Shown one piece after another: positions 62,807-64,000 of a stretch of DNA of 64,000 bases; positions within the stretch are counted from its first letter, which is position 1; each line of letters opens with the position of its first letter. The notes under the pieces are model-generated. The model worked only from the letters and a program-made list of their open reading frames with translations. It was not told the origin of the DNA and did no database searches. Position numbers and translations under genes: made by a program. Source of the stretch: Solicoccozyma terricola. Taxonomy: Eukaryota; Basidiomycota; Tremellomycetes; Filobasidiales; Piskurozymaceae. The stretch lies in NCBI GenBank assembly GCA_001600875.1, contig BCLD01000016.1, forward strand, positions 557,657-621,656, in the 5' to 3' direction.

Positions 62807-63354
62807 GGGGGAGACGTGGGTGGTGGGGATGGGGTGGTGGTGGGCGATGGGATGGAATGGGGTGGGGTAGGAACGGAAAGGACCTTTGTAAGATCTGCGT
62901 GACCGTCTAGGGACGGGGTATGGGGGAATGCCGTTGAGGGATGTTGGATGGATGATACGGCTGGACGGATATTTTTGATTTCAATGTTGTTGTTGTTCGT
63001 TGGTGTGCGATGGATGACGCCGGGACGGGGATGGAGTAGATCTCAGTCGTGGTAGAGCGAGTAGCGATTGTGGCTACAGTGGATGCATGTGGTATGCTTG
63101 CTGTGCGACTGTATGGATGATGGCGAGGGGTAGATTGCGACTGTTCAACATGGCATGGATGGACGTGGTTGGTTCCCGCTTAAACACGTCAAACACCGAA
63201 TGTTGGTCATGTAGGTCCAACCACTTGCATTTCAATATCTTTCCAAAACTCTGGCTTTTTTCTCGTTTACAAAGTATCACAACCACCATCGCATTTTCCT
63301 ACTACACCACTCATCTCATTGTTCTGCACCCTCGTTCTGCCGGAAAAGAATTTC
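62807..63354. other. Intergenic region between SPA2 and the alcohol dehydrogenase
   Basis: 548 bp between the SPA2 start and the alcohol dehydrogenase stop, both minus strand. Contains G/T-rich and (TTG) stretches near 62985 and SPA2 promoter sequence. No further gene supported. Confidence 0.5.
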
Positions 63355-64000
63355 TCAGAACAACTTGAGAACCGTCCTTCCAGCCTGATATCACCGACCA
63401 CGGACCATTAGCTCTCAATACCGCGACCGCGCGACGTCCCCCCCCCCCCCTTGCGAACTCACCAGTTTTCCATCATGCATAAGAGTGTAAATATTAGGCA
63501 ATTCCTTCAAATCCTTGACGTTGAAGATACATTTAACTTTGCCAGCAGCAGCTAATTCGAGAGCTTCGACTGAATCTTGTCGATTACCGACGTACGACCC
63601 GATGAGTTTCTTCTCGTAAACGACCTGGGGGAAGAGGGGGGGGGGGGGGGGGGGGGAGCAGCGGGTTGAGAATCGTCGTCAACCATCAGCTCTCATGTCC
63701 ACCACACGCTCCTGAAACGCTCAAACTCACGTGGAAGAACACTGGAGCAGATACTGAAGTATCAGGTGGCAAACCAACAGCGACAACCGTACCCCCCGGT
63801 CGAATATACTCCAACGCTTCTTCATATCCAGCTGCAGATGAAGACATGACGATAGCAGCTTGTGGACCGAGACCATCAGGTGTAGCTGCTTTGATAGCGG
63901 CGATCATGTTCTTTTCCTGGGGGGGGTCGAGGAAGACTTCAACACCGAGTGATTTGGGGGGGGTTTCCTTCTCTGCTCCGGTCTGGGGGGTTGGGGGGGG
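63355..64000 (-). CDS. Zinc-dependent alcohol dehydrogenase, C-terminal part (runs off the right edge)
   Basis: Only the 3' exons are present. The exon at 63720-63990 encodes SLGVEVFLD, then NMIAAIKAATPDGLGPQAA, IVMSSSAAGYEEALEYIRPGG and TVVAVGLPPDTSVSAPVFF, the Rossmann-fold half of medium-chain dehydrogenases. Next, VVYEKKLIGSYVGNRQDSVE, VKCIFNVKDLKELPN and MHDGKL, and a last short exon 63355-63384 reading AGRTVLKLF. Fits fungal Adh1-type enzymes that interconvert aldehydes and alcohols with NAD. Two Pro-Pro pairs (ETPPKSLG and FLDPPQEK) come from C8 runs and replace residues that are normally non-proline; likely sequence error or an odd variant. Introns hold C13 (63438-63450) and G21 (63636-63656). 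Confidence 0.9.
63636..63656. repeat. G21 homopolymer in an alcohol dehydrogenase intron
   Basis: Twenty-one G on the plus strand, C in the sense of the gene. The next intron downstream has the opposite polarity, C13 on the plus strand at 63438-63450. Confidence 0.9.

Overview
The window is nuclear DNA from a basidiomycete yeast, most likely a tremellomycete (Cryptococcus/Kwoniella-like). The gene content points there: a Drs2/Apt1 flippase, Spa2, a Cho2 methyltransferase and an Ssb-type Hsp70. So does the structure: almost every gene is cut by many 50-90 nt GT-AG introns, intergenic gaps are short, and small exons are common. There is no operon, CRISPR array, IS element, rRNA or convincing tRNA. 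The assembly is draft quality, with a 116-N gap inside SEC23, scattered Ns and long G/C homopolymers.

Layout: a partial secreted ricin-B lectin (1-1585, -); phosphatidylserine flippase DRS2/APT1 (2576-8377, -); divergent TOP2 (8947-14889, +); tRNA dimethylallyltransferase (15044-16954, +); an unrecognised conserved-looking protein (17025-19318, -); a complex I assembly factor of the NDUFAF3 family (19741-20547, +); a small acidic nuclear-type protein (20968-21963, -); CHO2 (22596-26834, +); a steroid 5-alpha-reductase-like membrane protein (27066-28380, +); SSB-type Hsp70 (28735-31569, -); RanGAP RNA1 (32605-34577, +); a four-RRM MRN1-like protein (35676-39028, +); SEC23 (39280-42929, -); Ran GTPase GSP1 (43516-45351, +); an AT-hook protein with a possible Rrn9 domain (45742-47229, +); VPS34 (47286-50780, -); a RecQ helicase (51171-55131, +); a Met/Gly-rich protein (55302-56217, -); a 642-residue disordered protein (56628-58556, -); SPA2 (59059-62806, -); and the 3' part of a zinc alcohol dehydrogenase (63355 to beyond 64000, -).

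Most genes are housekeeping and belong to a few linked themes: phospholipid synthesis and sorting (CHO2, DRS2, VPS34), COPII traffic (SEC23), the Ran cycle (RNA1 and GSP1 only 9 kb apart), DNA topology and repair (TOP2, RecQ), translation (SSB, tRNA modification) and polarity (SPA2). I did not find a new defence or mobile system. The signals that merit follow-up are a GCGAGC/GCGAAG-rich sequence family shared by introns of unrelated genes, 15-nt microexons inside catalytic motifs of two enzymes, very long strand-biased C/G tracts confined to introns and leaders, G-rich runs that overwrite conserved residues in SEC23 and the alcohol dehydrogenase (probably base-calling errors), and repeated TGACGTGT/CACGTG motifs in shared promoters.
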